NCBI GenBank assembly: GCA_958403205.1
Contig: CATXWM010000035.1
Location: 1 to 21,877, forward strand
Length of the DNA stretch: 21,877 bases
Direction of reading: 5' to 3'
From: an uncultured Collinsella sp.
GTDB lineage: Bacteria; Actinomycetota; Coriobacteriia; Coriobacteriales; Coriobacteriaceae
This document shows, piece by piece, positions 7,824 to 15,507 of the stretch. The translations under genes and the position numbers were made by a program. The first letter of the stretch is position 1; the number at the start of each line of letters is the position of its first letter. The notes below the pieces were generated by a model that saw only the letters and a program-made list of their open reading frames with translations, did no database searches and was not told where the DNA came from.

Positions 7824-9018
7824 GGCAGGCGATAATCTCATCCGAAAGATCGAGGGCGGAATTGGTCACGGCGTCCATATCGTAGTAACGATACTCGGCC
7901 AGACGACCCACCGGGTGGAAGTTCGTCAGGTTCTGGACGCGCTCAAGATAGCGCTCGTAGAGCTCACGGTTCTCGGGCTCCAAGATAGCATAGTACGGCG
8001 TCTCGCCCGAGCCGGGCGTATAGGCCTTGGAGTACTCCTTCATGATGGTGGTCTTGCCGGGCAGGACCTGACCGGTCATGTTCTTGAACTCGGTAATACG
8101 TGTATAGTCCTCGCTCGTGGTGTAGTTGACGGTGCCCACGGGCTGGAACTGATCCATATCGAGCGTCTCGAACTTCATGTCGAGCGTGCGGTACGGCAGC
8201 GCACCCAGGTCGAGGTTGAACAGCTCGTCGAGTGGACCGGTGTAGACGATCTCGCCACCATAGACCTTGCCGTCGATCTTAACGGTAGTCTCGTCGATCT
8301 CAAAGAGGTCACGGGCGTCTACGTCACAGAATACGTCGATCAGATCGTGATCGAGCATATGCTCGAACAACGCGGTATAGCCGTCCTGCGGCATGCCCTG
8401 GAAAGGAGCCTGCGGGAAGTAGCGATCGTCATCGCCCACAAAGACGGGAACGCGGCCGGTGATCGAGGGGTCGATCTGATCGGGTGTCTGGCCCCACTGC
8501 TTCATGGTGTAATGCAAAAAGACGTTCTCATAGACGTAATCGGCGACCTCGGCAAGATCCGGGTCGTTCTTCTTACGCAGCTCCATAATGGGCACCTTGA
8601 CATCCTTGCCAAAGGTCTCCACGAGCTTCTGATACAGCTCCTCGCCGCGCTCGTCACCAAAGGCGAGCTTGAGACTCGCATGGTTGAAGGGCACGGGCAT
8701 AAGGGTACCGTTGATGTTGGCGAGCACCTTATGCTGATAATCCGTCCACTTGGTAAAGCGCGACAGGAAATTGTGCACGCGCTCGTTAAAGGTGTGATAG
8801 ATATGCGGACCGTACTCGTGAATCAGGATTCCGGCCTCGTCAGTGCAGTCATAGGCATTGCCCGCAATGTGGCTACGGCGCTCCAAAACGGCAACACGAT
8901 AGCCGATGGTCTCGGCAAGACGGCGGGCGCAAACGGCACCGGCATATCCAGCACCGACGACAATCATGTCGTACGCGCCGGCGTTAAAGCCTTCAGGCAG
9001 GCCTGAGGTAATCTGCAT
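7816..9018 (-). CDS. glf: UDP-galactopyranose mutase
   Basis: 400 residues. An N-terminal Rossmann FAD motif is clear: MIVVGAGYAG with GAGYAG at 22-27, then an acidic strand end in VLERRSHIAGNAYD. YGPHIYHT, the GRVPVFVGDDDRYFP loop, FHPVGRLAEYRYYDMDAV and a C-terminal NSALDLSDEI all match UDP-galactopyranose mutases. The flavoenzyme interconverts UDP-galactopyranose and UDP-galactofuranose, the donor for galactofuranose-containing surface glycans. It has about 15 extra residues before the first strand compared with classical Glf. AAGGAG lies at good spacing before the ATG. The next gene (GT2) overlaps its stop, making a two-gene unit. A perfect -10 hexamer on the minus strand lies at 9097-9102. 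Confidence 0.95.
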   Translation of the reverse strand: MQITSGLPEGFNAGAYDMIVVGAGYAGAVCARRLAETIGYRVAVLERRSHIAGNAYDCTDEAGILIHEYGPHIYHTFNERVHNFLSRFTKWTDYQHKVLANINGTLMPVPFNHASLKLAFGDERGEELYQKLVETFGKDVKVPIMELRKKNDPDLAEVADYVYENVFLHYTMKQWGQTPDQIDPSITGRVPVFVGDDDRYFPQAPFQGMPQDGYTALFEHMLDHDLIDVFCDVDARDLFEIDETTVKIDGKVYGGEIVYTGPLDELFNLDLGALPYRTLDMKFETLDMDQFQPVGTVNYTTSEDYTRITEFKNMTGQVLPGKTTIMKEYSKAYTPGSGETPYYAILEPENRELYERYLERVQNLTNFHPVGRLAEYRYYDMDAVTNSALDLSDEIIACHA

Positions 9019-9096
9019 CGATACTCCTTGTCAAAAGCCACGGGCTCGTTAGCTGGGCTTTTCTCGAACATTCTTCGAGACATATTTATCAGAGCG

Positions 9097-9122
9097 ATTA
9101 TAGCGCTAATGCGTCCTATAAT
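9097..9122. promoter_or_regulatory. Divergent -10 elements between glf and pta
   Basis: TATAAT occurs on the plus strand at 9117-9122 (towards pta) and on the minus strand at 9102-9097 (towards glf), facing away from a 14-bp middle. Neither has a convincing TTGACA at the right distance. A hairpin (9062-9068 with 9074-9080) lies in the presumed glf leader. Two perfect -10 hexamers placed this way make a shared divergent promoter plausible. Confidence 0.45.
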
Positions 9123-9175
9123 GAGCTTGCCACACAAGGAAAGCTCAAGCACCGCGGCGAACATAATTGAAAGGT

Positions 9176-9196
9176 AAACCCGCTAGCAGCGGGTTT
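9176..9196 (+). other. Hairpin in the presumed pta leader
   Basis: AAACCCGCT (9176-9184) pairs exactly with AGCGGGTTT (9188-9196), loop AGC. It lies between the putative pta -10 and the pta ribosome binding site. It has a short T end but no real T-run; attenuation or mRNA stability are possible roles. Confidence 0.4.
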
Positions 9197-9249
9197 ATTC
9201 GTGAACAGCCGGGCGCCTGGAGCTTAGCGAAACGCTTGTAAGGAGTAAC

Positions 9250-10230
9250 ATGAGCGATTTCCTAAACCGTATGAAGTCTGCCGCCAAGGCCGACCTTAAG
9301 ACGATCGTCCTGCCCGAGGGCGAGGATCCGCGCACTATCGTCGCGGCCACCAAAATCATCGAGGAGGGCCTGGCAAAGATCGTCATCCTGGGCAACCCCG
9401 ACGAGATCAACGTTCCCGGCGCTACCGTCATCGACCCGCGCAATGCCGAGAAGCACGAGGAGTATGCGCAGAAGTTTGCTGAGCTCCGCGCCAAGAAGGG
9501 CGTTACCATCGAGCAGGCTCGCGCCCAGGTGATGGACGCCACCTACTTTGGCACCATGATGGTCAAGATGGGCGACGCCGACGGCCTGGTCTCCGGCGCC
9601 TGCCACTCCACCGCCGACACCCTGCGCCCTGCACTTCAGATCCTCAAGACCGCCCCGGGCACCAAGCTGGTCTCGGCCTTCTTCGTGATGTGCACCGACA
9701 CCCCGCAGTTCGGCACCGACGGCACGCTGATCTTCGCCGACTGCGGCCTCAACATCAACCCGTCCTCCGACGAGCTCTCCGAGATCGCCATCGCCTCCGC
9801 TCACTCCTGGTCCACCTTCATGGGCAACGTTGAGCCGCACGTGGCCATGCTCTCCTACTCCACCATGGGCTCCGCCGGCGGCGAGGTCGCCAAGAAGGTC
9901 CAAGAGGCCGTAAAGTTCTGCAAGGAGAAGGCTCCCGAGCTCGCCATCGACGGCGACCTGCAGCTCGATGCCGCTATCGTCCCCACTGTCGCCCAGCTCA
10001 AGGCTCCCGGCTCCTCCGTCGCCGGTAAGGCTAACGTGCTGGTGTTCCCCGACCTCGAGGCCGGCAACATCGGCTACAAGCTGGTCCAGCGCTTCGCCGG
10101 TGCTGACGCCTACGGCCCCATCCTGCAGGGCATCGCCAAGCCGGTTAACGACCTTTCGCGCGGCTGCTCTGCCGACGACATCGTGGGTGTCGTGGCCATC
10201 ACCGCCGTCCAGGCTCAGATGGCTGAGTAG
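9250..10230 (+). CDS. pta: Phosphate acetyltransferase
   Basis: 326 residues, the short single-domain form of Pta. Family stretches are easy to see: TIVLPEGEDPRTIVAATKI near the N-terminus, DADGLVSGACHSTADTLRPALQI, FADCGLNINPSSDELSEIA, SYSTMGSAGGEVAKKV and VFPDLEAGNIGYKLVQRFAGADAYGPILQG. It moves the acetyl group between CoA and phosphate, making acetyl phosphate for acetate kinase. AGGAG at 9241-9245 supports the ATG. It lies convergent to two acetate kinase genes rather than in one operon with them, with palindrome C between. Strongly biased C-ending codons suggest high expression. Confidence 0.96.
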   Translation: MSDFLNRMKSAAKADLKTIVLPEGEDPRTIVAATKIIEEGLAKIVILGNPDEINVPGATVIDPRNAEKHEEYAQKFAELRAKKGVTIEQARAQVMDATYFGTMMVKMGDADGLVSGACHSTADTLRPALQILKTAPGTKLVSAFFVMCTDTPQFGTDGTLIFADCGLNINPSSDELSEIAIASAHSWSTFMGNVEPHVAMLSYSTMGSAGGEVAKKVQEAVKFCKEKAPELAIDGDLQLDAAIVPTVAQLKAPGSSVAGKANVLVFPDLEAGNIGYKLVQRFAGADAYGPILQGIAKPVNDLSRGCSADDIVGVVAITAVQAQMAE

Positions 10231-10245
10231 CGGACGTATCCCCTC

Positions 10246-10372
10246 GGGACCCTACAGGGTAAAGCTCTGAAAACGTCCTCGGACATGCATGAAACCCCCG
10301 CTGCGCACTTCGTGCGGCGGGGGTTTCATGCGTCCTGCGGAATGTTTTCAGAGCTTTACCCTGTAGGGTCCC
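10246..10372. repeat. Nested palindromic element C (29-bp perfect arms, 69-nt core)
   Basis: Outer arms 10246-10274 and 10344-10372 are exact reverse complements of 29 nt. The 69-nt core holds a strong inner hairpin: 10287-10301 pairs exactly with 10317-10331, with a further CGCAC/GTGCG stem (10304-10308 with 10312-10316) at its tip. Size and plan match elements A and B, although the core sequence is not clearly the same beyond a TGCGGAA near the right end. It sits at the convergent pta/ackA junction and can serve as terminator both ways. Confidence 0.85.
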
Positions 10373-10521
10373 TGCCGCCACGTGGTGCTCAGGGGATCTG
10401 GGGCGGACGGCGGCTTGGCTACGAGCTGGGGCTGAGAATCTGAATGATCGGGTGCCGTTGTTGGGAGCGCAGGCGTTGCTGGCGATGGTCACTTTGGGAC
10501 TGGAATTTCTGCCTGCTAGCA
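10373..10521. other. Unassigned spacer between element C and the ackA terminator
   Basis: This stretch of about 150 nt completes the 347-nt pta/ackA gap. I see no gene, repeat or promoter of note in it. Confidence 0.5.
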
Positions 10522-10555
10522 AAAGGCCTCCGGAGCTGTTGCTCTGGAGGCCTTT
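10522..10555 (-). terminator. Intrinsic terminator of the first acetate kinase gene
   Basis: 15-nt arms 10522-10536 and 10541-10555 pair with one mismatch or wobble around a 4-nt loop. Read on the minus strand the hairpin ends in TTTT and lies 22 nt after the ackA stop. Confidence 0.75.
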
Positions 10556-10577
10556 CGTCTACTTGCAAATGCGCGCG

Positions 10578-11756
10578 TTAGTTGTTCTTGGTCAGACGCT
10601 CGACGTCGTGGGCGATCATGTATTCCTCGTCGGTGGGGATGACCATGACCGTGACGGAAGAGCCGGCGGCGCTGATGACCTGCGGGCCGTTGCCCACGGC
10701 CTCGCGGTTCTTGTTGTTGTCGATGCGCACGCCCAGCCACTCGAAGCAGTCGCAGAAGGCCTTGCGGATCGACCAGTCGTTCTCGCCAATGCCGGCGGTA
10801 AAGGTGATGGTATCCACGCCCGCCATGGAGGCGATCATGGAACCGGCCTGCTGCATGGCCTTGTATGCGAACATATCGAAGGCGAGCAGGCAGCGCTCGT
10901 CACCCTCGGAGGCGCGCGTACGGATGTCGCGAGCGTCGTTGGAGATGCCTGAGATGGCAAGCAGGCCGGACTGCTTGTTCATCATGTCGTCGACTTCCTG
11001 GTAACTGTAGCCGCCCTCGCGCTGAAGATAGCACACGGTGGCCGGGTCAATGGAACCACAACGGGTGCCCATCATCAGGCCGTCAAGCGGCGTGAGGCCC
11101 ATCGTGGTATCGCGGCAAACGCCGTCCTCGATGGCGGCAAGCGAGGCTCCGTTGCCCAGATGGCACGAAAGCAGGCGGTGGCAGCGCGAGCCCAGGATCT
11201 CCTTGGCCATCATCCACTCGTAGCGGTGGCTTGTACCGTGGGCACCGTACTTGCGCACGTGGTACTTGTCGCACACGTCCCTGGGCAGCGCGTAGGTGTA
11301 GGCGACCTCGGGCATGGTCATGTGGAACGAGGTGTCGAAGACGGCCACGTTGGGCAGCTCCGGATACTTCTCACGGCAATATTCGATTGCCGCCGCCTCG
11401 CCGTAATTGTGCAGCGGAGCGAGCGGGGCCACCTCAAGGATCTTAGCCATGACCTCGTCGTCAACGACTGCGGAATCATCGAAGTGCCAGCCGCCCTGAA
11501 CGATACGATGCCCAATGCCATCGATCGTAAAGTCGGTCTTCTCGAGCTCCTCGAGCACGCGAGCGATAGCAGAGCGATGATCGGGGAAGGGAACCTCCTC
11601 GGTCTGCTTGGCGCCACCGTTCTCGGAGTGGCCAAAGATACCCATGTCCGAGCCGATACGCTCGCAGTTGCCCTTGGCGAAAACCTCGCGGGTATCGGTA
11701 TCCAGAAGCTGATATTTAAGGCTTGAGCTGCCGGCGTTGACAACAAGTACGTTCAT
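10578..11756 (-). CDS. ackA: Acetate kinase (canonical active site), copy 1
   Basis: 392 residues, normal family length. It begins MNVLVVNAGSSSLKYQ, the phosphate-1 loop of the ASKHA fold. Residues equivalent to catalytic ones of the Methanosarcina enzyme are present: Arg84 (GHRIVQGG), His116 (PLAPLHN), Asp141, His173 and His177 (HGTSH), Asn202 (CHLGNGAS), and the Arg of MGTRCGSIDP. Adenosine-site stretches ISNDARD and AGIGEN are also standard. It converts acetyl phosphate plus ADP to acetate and ATP. AAGGAG precedes the ATG. A dyad, GTACGGTC/GACCGTAC (11777-11784, 11801-11808), sits in the upstream region. Separated by 164 nt and a terminator from the second copy, so probably transcribed on its own. 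Confidence 0.94.
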   Translation of the reverse strand: MNVLVVNAGSSSLKYQLLDTDTREVFAKGNCERIGSDMGIFGHSENGGAKQTEEVPFPDHRSAIARVLEELEKTDFTIDGIGHRIVQGGWHFDDSAVVDDEVMAKILEVAPLAPLHNYGEAAAIEYCREKYPELPNVAVFDTSFHMTMPEVAYTYALPRDVCDKYHVRKYGAHGTSHRYEWMMAKEILGSRCHRLLSCHLGNGASLAAIEDGVCRDTTMGLTPLDGLMMGTRCGSIDPATVCYLQREGGYSYQEVDDMMNKQSGLLAISGISNDARDIRTRASEGDERCLLAFDMFAYKAMQQAGSMIASMAGVDTITFTAGIGENDWSIRKAFCDCFEWLGVRIDNNKNREAVGNGPQVISAAGSSVTVMVIPTDEEYMIAHDVERLTKNN

Positions 11757-11776
11757 GAGACTCCTTCGTGATTACA

Positions 11777-11808
11777 GTACGGTCAGCAAACCTATAAGGC
11801 GACCGTAC
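11777..11808 (-). promoter_or_regulatory. Dyad upstream of ackA copy 1
   Basis: GTACGGTC (11777-11784) and GACCGTAC (11801-11808) are exact reverse complements with a 16-nt spacer that contains TTATAG on the minus strand. It may be an operator overlapping a promoter, or a leader hairpin. No regulator is identified. Confidence 0.35.
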
Positions 11809-11870
11809 CCTTAATAAGAAGTTATCAGAATTCAATAAATAACTATTAAACTCTTCGCCCAAAGAGCATA

Positions 11871-11906
11871 AAAGGGGGCTGAACGGCACAAGGCCATCCA
11901 GTCCCC
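11871..11906 (-). terminator. Intrinsic terminator of the second acetate kinase gene
   Basis: 14-nt arms 11874-11887 and 11893-11906 pair with one mismatch and two wobbles around a 5-nt loop. The minus-strand read ends in TTTTATG, 15 nt after the stop. Confidence 0.7.
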
Positions 11907-11920
11907 TCCCCTTGCATCAA

Positions 11921-13099
11921 TTACTTGCCGCTGACGATGCGCTCGACGTCGGAAGCGATCATGAACTCCTCGTCCGTGGGGATGACGAAAATCTTGACCT
12001 TGGAATCCTTGGCGGACAGGCACCAAGCGCCGTCGCCGCGCAGGGCGTTGCGGGCATGGTCCATCTTGACGCCCATAAAGGCCAGACGGTCGGCCACGCC
12101 GGCGCGAACGGCCGGAGCGTGCTCGCCGATGCCGGCGGTAAAGACCAGGGTGTCCATGCCGCACATGGAAGTGGCCATCTCGGCGGCCTTGGCGGCAATC
12201 TTGTAGACGAACATGTCGAAGGCGAGCTGGGCCTCGGGGTCGCCGGCAGCGGCGAGCTCCTCAACGTTGCGGCAGTCGTTGGTCTTGCCGCCGGTCACAG
12301 CCAAAAGGCCGGACTTCTTGTTCATCATCTCGTCGACCTCGTCGAAGGTGTAGCCGCCTTCGCGCTGCAGGTAGCACACGGTAGCAGGGTCGATGGAGCC
12401 GCAGCGGGTGCCCATCATGACACCGTCGAGCGGCGTCAAGCCCATGGTGGTGTCCATGCACTTGCCGTCCTCGATGGCGCACAGGGAAGCGCCGGAACCG
12501 ATGTGGCACACGACGACCTTGCGAGCCTCGCCGTTGGTCATCTCGGCAACCTTCTTGGAGATGTAGCGGTAGCTGGTGCCGTGGGCGCCGTACTTACGAA
12601 TGTGCAGCTTGTCGCAGACGTCCTTGGGCAGGGCGTAAGTCTTGGCGACCTCGGGCATGTTGAAGTGGAAAGCAGTGTCGTAGACCGTGACGTTGGGCAG
12701 GTCGGGATACTGCTCGAGGCAGTACTCGATAACGTTGGCCTCGGGGTTGTTGTGCAGCGGAGCGAGCGGGGCGACCTCGCGGATCTTGGCGAGAACGTCC
12801 TCGTCGACGAGGGAGGAATCGCCGAAGTACCAACCGCCCTGAACGATACGGTGGCCGATGCCCTCGATCTTGACGCCGTTGGCCTCTAGGTCCTTCAGGA
12901 CGACCTCGATGGCGACTTTGTGGTCGGGGAACTCGATGTTCTCGGTCACCTTCTTGGAACCGTTGGCAGCGTGGGTGAAGGTACCGCCGGTAAAGCAGAC
13001 GCGCTCGCAGGAGCCCTTTGCGGACACCTTGTGGGACTTGGTATCGATGACCTGATACTTAAGGGTCGAAGATCCTGCGTTGACGACCAGAACGTTCAT
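11921..13099 (-). CDS. ackA: Acetate kinase paralogue, copy 2, with altered active-site residues
   Basis: 392 residues, colinear with copy 1 and clearly paralogous. The N-terminal VVNAGSSTLKYQ loop, Arg84, His116, Asp141, His173 and Arg232 (MGTRCGSIDP) are kept. Two conserved positions differ: HGTSH reads HGTSY (Tyr177), and the CHLGNG loop reads CHIGSG (Ser202 where the family has the active-site Asn). In the adenosine region ISND is KTND and GIGEN is GIGEH. The fold and first-His catalysis should survive, but kinetics or substrate (another short-chain acyl phosphate, another phosphoryl donor) could differ. AGGGAG precedes the ATG. Whether it is a working acetate kinase is open; intact length and conservation argue against decay. 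Confidence 0.88.
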   Translation of the reverse strand: MNVLVVNAGSSTLKYQVIDTKSHKVSAKGSCERVCFTGGTFTHAANGSKKVTENIEFPDHKVAIEVVLKDLEANGVKIEGIGHRIVQGGWYFGDSSLVDEDVLAKIREVAPLAPLHNNPEANVIEYCLEQYPDLPNVTVYDTAFHFNMPEVAKTYALPKDVCDKLHIRKYGAHGTSYRYISKKVAEMTNGEARKVVVCHIGSGASLCAIEDGKCMDTTMGLTPLDGVMMGTRCGSIDPATVCYLQREGGYTFDEVDEMMNKKSGLLAVTGGKTNDCRNVEELAAAGDPEAQLAFDMFVYKIAAKAAEMATSMCGMDTLVFTAGIGEHAPAVRAGVADRLAFMGVKMDHARNALRGDGAWCLSAKDSKVKIFVIPTDEEFMIASDVERIVSGK

Positions 13100-13152
13100 G
13101 TGTCTCCCTACTAACAGGCGGTGTGGCGCCGCCAGGTTACATACGCTTCAAT

Positions 13153-13186
13153 AATAAACCCAAACGCCCTCGCGCTCGGGTTTATT
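13153..13186 (-). terminator. Terminator after the HIT gene
   Basis: AATAAACCC (13153-13161) and GGGTTTATT (13178-13186) pair exactly. On the minus strand the stem is followed by ATTATTG, and it lies about 60 nt past the HIT stop. It also lies just upstream of ackA copy 2. Confidence 0.6.
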
Positions 13187-13246
13187 GCGTTGATATATAA
13201 GTTATCGGTGCCTGAGCTTCCGTTTCATTGCACGGAAGAGGCGTCC

Positions 13247-13582
13247 TCAGATGAGGTTCTCGCCCAGGTTCTTGCCGCCGAGGACGTGCATGTGGAAGTG
13301 CATGACGGTCTGACCGGCATTAACGCCCTTGTTGGAGATGACGCGGAAACCGTCCTCCAGACCCTTGGCCTTGGCGACCTCCTGGATGGCGTGAGCCATG
13401 GCGCCCATGGTCTCGGCAGGCACGTTGTCGGCGATGTCGCTGTAGTGCTTCTTAGGGATCACGAGCGTGTGGACCGGCGCCTGGGGATTGAGGTCGTCGA
13501 ACGCGATGACCTGATTGTCCTCATAGACAACGGTCGAGGGGATCTCGTGGTTGGCAATTTTGCAGAAGATGCAATCACACAT
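13247..13582 (-). CDS. HIT family nucleotide hydrolase (HinT-like)
   Basis: 111 residues from the ATG at 13582, chosen because AAAGGA lies about 7 nt upstream and the protein then starts MCDCIFCKI as most HinT proteins do; a start at 13600 would add six residues. The histidine triad is HFHMHV, with His95, His97 and His99, and His99 is the likely nucleophile-bearing position. The N-terminal Cys4/Cys7 pair and VIPKKHYSDI fit zinc-binding HinT relatives. Such proteins hydrolyse adenosine phosphoramidates. It follows xseB by 49 nt on the same strand and may be cotranscribed with xseA-xseB. Confidence 0.93.
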   Translation of the reverse strand: MCDCIFCKIANHEIPSTVVYEDNQVIAFDDLNPQAPVHTLVIPKKHYSDIADNVPAETMGAMAHAIQEVAKAKGLEDGFRVISNKGVNAGQTVMHFHMHVLGGKNLGENLI

Positions 13583-13631
13583 GGTAGGTTCCTTTCTCAC
13601 AGACCAAGGTAATTATATTTGGTCGGGGTGG

Positions 13632-13898
13632 TTAGAACGAGAGGTTGTCGTCCGTGTTGGCGGCTTCGCCGTCGGCGAGCACGTCGTTGCCGTCGACGTC
13701 CTTAAGGAGCACCGAGACCTTCTGCTCGGCATCGGACAGGCGGGTGCGCAGGCTCTTGAGGAGCTCGACGCCGCGGGTGTAGCTCTCGAGCGACTCCTCG
13801 AGCTCCATGTCGCCCGACTCCAGGCTGCGGATGATGAGCTCCAGCTCCTGCGAGGCCTGCTTGTACGTAAGCTGCTCGACCGGGGTCTTCTCTGCCAT
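13632..13898 (-). CDS. xseB: Exodeoxyribonuclease VII small subunit
   Basis: 88 residues with the family core LTYKQASQELELIIRSLESG and ELEESLESYTRGVELLKSLR, two helices that form the coiled hairpin binding the large subunit. The C-terminal tail (VLLKDVDG and after) is longer and acidic. Exonuclease VII digests single-stranded DNA from both ends. It lies 42 nt downstream of xseA with AGGAAAGG before its ATG. Confidence 0.95.
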   Translation of the reverse strand: MAEKTPVEQLTYKQASQELELIIRSLESGDMELEESLESYTRGVELLKSLRTRLSDAEQKVSVLLKDVDGNDVLADGEAANTDDNLSF

Positions 13899-13940
13899 AT
13901 CTGTTTCCTTTCCTAAGGGTCTATCACTGTGAAACGCGGT

Positions 13941-15392
13941 CTACTCGACCGCGTTAACGGTTGCCGCCACGTTGCCGTCTGCCATGCACACGCGGATGGC
14001 ATCGCCGGGCTTAAAGGTCTTGGCGCTCGTAGCCACACCGTCCTCGCTGTACGCGATGGAGTAACCGCGGGCAAGCACCTTGAGCGGCGACAAGGCATCG
14101 AGCGACGCAGCAGCTCGGCCCAGGTCGGACGCGGGCTTGCTGAGCATCGTGCGCCCCTGATGCTCCAGACGGGAGCTCGCAAGCGTGAGCGCATGGCGCT
14201 TACCATCGAGCCCCGAGGTGCTTGCGATCAAGCGCTCGGGCAGACGCTCGAAGTTGGAGCGGAAGGCCCCAACCGAACGCGTTATGGCGCCGGACAGACG
14301 ATCGGCCGTCAGGGCAAGCTCGGACTCGCGACGCTCGACCATAAACGTTGGATCGTTGAGGCACGGGCGGCACGCGGCCGCATCGAGCGCGTCACCCAGA
14401 CGAGCCGTATAGGTGTCCCAGGCACGACGACCGCGCTGGTCGAGCATTTCCAGATCGACCTGATCCGACCCAATCATTGATGCCATCGCAGCACCCAGAC
14501 GCTGATGGCGCGTCTCGAGCACATCGGCCAGCTCCGTCATAGCCGGCGCCACCGATTCTGCCGCTGCCGTTGGCGTGGAGGCACGGCGGTCGCTCACCAT
14601 ATCGCAGATCGAGGTATCGGGCTCATGCCCAATGCCCGTCACCACAGGCACGGGACAGGCTGCCACCGCACGGGCAAGCTCCTCGTCGTTAAAGGTCATG
14701 AGGTCCTCGAAGGAACCGCCGCCACGCACGAGCAAAATGCAATCGGGCGCCGGCGTAATGGCAGCGGCGCGACGCAAGCCTTCAATAAGCTCTGCCGGCG
14801 CACCCTCGCCTTGAACCTTGGCACCCACGCAGACAAGCTCGACGAGCGGGTTGCGACGGCGCAGCGTACGCTTGACGTCGTCGATTACGGCGCCCGAAAG
14901 CGAGGTGACGACCGCCACGCGCGAGCAAAACACAGGGATGCGACGTTTGCGCGCCTCGTCCATCAGGCCCTCGCGACGCAGCTTTTCGGCCAACTGAGCC
15001 ACCTGCTGGCGCAGCAAGCCCTCCCCCGCCAGCGAGAACGAGCGGGCGACGAAGCTCATGCGACCCGTAGGCTTGTAGAGATTGAAGCTGCCCTTAAAGC
15101 TTACCTGCATGCCGTCGCGCAGATCGAAGGTGCGCTTAAGGTAAGCACCCTTCCAGATGATGCAGTCGACGGCCGCCGAGTCGTCCTTGATTTGGAAGTA
15201 GCAGTGGCCGCTTCGGGCATTGGGACCACGAAAACCCGTGACCTCACCCAAAACGCTCAGCTGCGGAATGGCATCGAGCGCGCCGGCGGCAATCTCCACC
15301 GCTTGGCTCACGCTGAGCTCTTTGCGCTCCCGCTCGTCCGATCCGTCGAACTCGGCGGAAACGGCATTGCCGGTTAGATTCCAGCCTGCCAC
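13941..15392 (-). CDS. xseA: Exodeoxyribonuclease VII large subunit
   Basis: 483 residues if the GTG at 15392 is used. I prefer it because AAAGGGGG (15397-15404) sits just upstream; an ATG at 15410 or TTG at 15419 would extend the protein but lacks a binding site. An N-terminal OB-fold segment is visible (LSVLGEVTGFRGPNARSGH and CIIWKGAYLKR), followed by the catalytic domain with RIPVFCSRVAVVTSLSGAVIDD, DCILLVRGGGSFEDLMTFNDE and VVTGIGHEPDTSICDMVSD. After this comes the long helical region and a small C-terminal domain (LSPLKVLARGYSI). Function: single-strand DNA exonuclease with XseB. It heads the xseA-xseB-HIT unit. Confidence 0.94.
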   Translation of the reverse strand: MAGWNLTGNAVSAEFDGSDERERKELSVSQAVEIAAGALDAIPQLSVLGEVTGFRGPNARSGHCYFQIKDDSAAVDCIIWKGAYLKRTFDLRDGMQVSFKGSFNLYKPTGRMSFVARSFSLAGEGLLRQQVAQLAEKLRREGLMDEARKRRIPVFCSRVAVVTSLSGAVIDDVKRTLRRRNPLVELVCVGAKVQGEGAPAELIEGLRRAAAITPAPDCILLVRGGGSFEDLMTFNDEELARAVAACPVPVVTGIGHEPDTSICDMVSDRRASTPTAAAESVAPAMTELADVLETRHQRLGAAMASMIGSDQVDLEMLDQRGRRAWDTYTARLGDALDAAACRPCLNDPTFMVERRESELALTADRLSGAITRSVGAFRSNFERLPERLIASTSGLDGKRHALTLASSRLEHQGRTMLSKPASDLGRAAASLDALSPLKVLARGYSIAYSEDGVATSAKTFKPGDAIRVCMADGNVAATVNAVE

Positions 15393-15461
15393 GCAGCCCC
15401 CTTTCGTCATCGTGCACAAGGGCTCCGGCCCTGCGCAAATTCAAGTCCAACACATAGTACA

Positions 15462-15491
15462 GCGCCGCGGGGACACAAATCCCCACGGCGC
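15462..15491. repeat. GC-rich hairpin between xseA and the zinc peptidase
   Basis: GCGCCG (15462-15467) pairs with CGGCGC (15486-15491) and GGGGA (15469-15473) with TCCCC (15480-15484), with one mismatch and a 6-nt loop. It follows the minus-strand peptidase stop but lacks a T-run. It may terminate or stabilise that transcript. Confidence 0.5.
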
Positions 15492-15507
15492 CCATCGGTC
15501 CCATTTG

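Noticed and set aside
7735..9006. Long plus-strand open frames over glf and the GT2 gene (also 6861-7835)
   Set aside because: They are complements of well-supported genes on the minus strand with FAD and GT-A motifs, and carry no recognisable domains.
12561..12590. Loss of the catalytic His in acetate kinase copy 2
   Set aside because: Counting from the CHxG His shows the catalytic His equals the first His of HGTSH, which is kept; only the second His is replaced.
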